NCBI GenBank assembly: GCA_043809645.1
Contig: JBDROX010000025.1
Coordinates: forward strand, 1-13,515
Direction of reading: 5' to 3'
Length of the DNA stretch: 13,515 nucleotides
DNA from: JBDROX01 sp043809645
GTDB lineage: Bacteria; Patescibacteriota; Patescibacteriia; Magasanikbacterales; UBA922
The notes under the pieces were generated by a model. That model ran no database searches. It was not told where the DNA came from and saw only the letters and a list, made by a program, of their open reading frames with translations. Positions 12,646 through 13,515 of this stretch are shown here, piece after piece. Position 1 is the first letter of the stretch. Every line of letters starts with the position of its first letter. A program made the position numbers and the translations under genes.

Positions 12646-13515
12646 ATGAAAAAGTTCAAGATGCTCCTGTTGTCAGGAGTGGTATTGGGATTCCTGGTCG
12701 GGGCTGCCTGTGGCAGTTCTGACCAAGAGTTGAAGAAGCAGCTGGTTGACACCAGGGCAAAGCTCGAGATGAAGACGGAGATCATCCGTCAGAACAACGA
12801 CCGCTTTTTGGAGTTCGAGGGCGAGAAGAAACGGCTCCTTGCTCAGCTCAAGACTCAAAAGAGCAAGGTGACAGCCACTCAAGACAGCGGCGGTGAGCTT
12901 CAGAGGATCAGGCGTGAGCTCGCTGAGAAGAACAAGCTTCTCGTTAAGGCCATGGGGGAGAACAGGCAACTGCTTTCCGACATCGCGAGCAGAGACAAGA
13001 AGATTGCCTCGCTTCAGGCAACCACTCCGGCTGGGCAGCAGGCCGAATTGATCAGCGCCCTGCGTGAGCAGGTCGTGGCCGCGAAGAACGTATCCGAGGA
13101 GCGTCGTCGTCGGCTAATTTCGCTGGGCCATCAGGCTAAGCGGATTCATAACCAGGCGAAGCGTGGCACGATCGACACAAAGCGTACGCGGTACATGTAC
13201 CGCTATGCTGCGTCCACGGGTCGGAGGGTTCAGCACGCCAAGGATCAGCTTCTCCGGGCTGATACGCGTGTCCAGCACTTGGCCGAGGGCCAGTCAGCAC
13301 ACCAGGTCGCTATCGCCATTGCCGTGAATGAGACTGCACTCAAGCGAGAGCGTGCCAAGAAGATGGGGTGGTATCACAAGGCAATGGCCTGCAAGCGAGA
13401 GCTCAAGAAGCTCGCCAGTGGAGATGCGGTAAAGGGATCTAACTCGACTCCGAGCAAGAAACTCGAGAACGAGAACGAGAAACTCCGCACCGAGAACGAG
13501 AAGCTCCAGCAGAAG
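12646..13515 (+). CDS. Lipoprotein-like coiled-coil protein, GC-rich, 3' end beyond window
   Basis: The frame is open from ATG 12646 to the last base (290 codons). GAGGG at 12637-12641 supports the start. The N-terminus MKKFKMLLLSGVVLGFLVGAAC is a lipoprotein signal: charged start, hydrophobic core and Cys22, the likely lipidation site, followed by GSS. The lipobox is VGAAC, weaker than LxxC. The rest is almost entirely charged helix: coiled coil at about 27-105, a basic His-containing region at 145-240 (with ERRRRL, GHQAKRIHNQAKR and a second Cys at 249), a short Ser/Thr/Pro linker near 260-268, then ENEKLRTENEKLQQK at the window end. I do not recognise the family. Codon use is strikingly different from the neighbours: 31 of 35 Lys are AAG and 22 of 23 Glu are GAG. 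It may be an envelope tether or spacer protein. Confidence 0.82.
   Translation, partial: MKKFKMLLLSGVVLGFLVGAACGSSDQELKKQLVDTRAKLEMKTEIIRQNNDRFLEFEGEKKRLLAQLKTQKSKVTATQDSGGELQRIRRELAEKNKLLVKAMGENRQLLSDIASRDKKIASLQATTPAGQQAELISALREQVVAAKNVSEERRRRLISLGHQAKRIHNQAKRGTIDTKRTRYMYRYAASTGRRVQHAKDQLLRADTRVQHLAEGQSAHQVAIAIAVNETALKRERAKKMGWYHKAMACKRELKKLASGDAVKGSNSTPSKKLENENEKLRTENEKLQQK

Noticed and set aside
12558..12785. 75-residue minus-strand reading frame crossing the leader and lipoprotein start
   Set aside because: It overlaps the structured leader and a well-supported gene on the other strand and has no recognisable protein features.
12673..12969. Leucine-rich 98-residue reading frame on the minus strand
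   Set aside because: It is antisense to the GC-rich coiled-coil gene. The Leu-rich product simply mirrors the GAG/AAG-rich codons opposite, and there is no ribosome site or promoter.

Overview
The window looks like a chromosomal segment of a bacterium with a small genome, most likely a member of the Candidate Phyla Radiation (Patescibacteria, Parcubacteria-like). That placement is inferred from gene style, not from a marker phylogeny. The signs are about 40% GC in most coding regions, very tight or overlapping gene spacing, many starts without a Shine-Dalgarno sequence, a short Rel protein of 491 residues, and a tRNA without an encoded CCA. TGA is a normal stop here (scpA and the gene ending at 7660), so there is no sign of TGA recoding.

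Bases 1-7660 form one rightward gene cluster with gaps or overlaps of at most about 30 bases. It holds the tail of an unknown gene, a lipid-linked glycosylation cassette, scpA and scpB (partners of SMC in chromosome condensation), a membrane-anchored D-Ala-D-Ala carboxypeptidase, and two small multi-span membrane proteins (VTT/DedA-type and Sm_multidrug_ex-type). In the glycosylation cassette an Alg5-like family 2 glycosyltransferase sits between two GT-C-type membrane glycosyltransferases, the first of which resembles arabinofuranosyltransferase AftA. The family 2 enzyme would load a sugar onto a polyprenyl phosphate, and the GT-C enzymes would transfer it outside the membrane. A perfect hairpin at 7667-7692 closes the cluster and also serves the convergent gene.

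Bases 7708-8765 (minus strand) hold a membrane-anchored metallophosphoesterase whose ATG lies two bases after the end of a tRNA-Leu(CAA). Both appear to be read from one strong promoter that interleaves with the rightward promoter of parA. parA and parB follow at 8853-10497. A bidirectional terminator at 10514-10545 contains the stop codon of the convergent rel gene (10538-12013, minus), a bifunctional (p)ppGpp synthetase/hydrolase without the usual C-terminal ACT/RIS domains.

Bases 12014-12645 contain no recognisable protein gene but are rich in signals. They hold the rel promoter, a palindrome between divergent -35 boxes, two consecutive short promoter-to-terminator units (likely small RNAs of unknown class), and about 220 bases of consecutive hairpins leading into the last gene. 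That gene (12646 to the window end, still open) encodes a lipoprotein-like coiled-coil protein. It is much richer in GC than the rest of the window, with almost exclusive AAG and GAG codons.

The most interesting parts are the 12.05-13.5 kb region (unknown small RNAs, structured leader and compositionally foreign lipoprotein), the tRNA-Leu/metallophosphoesterase/parA promoter arrangement, and the AftA-like glycosylation cassette.
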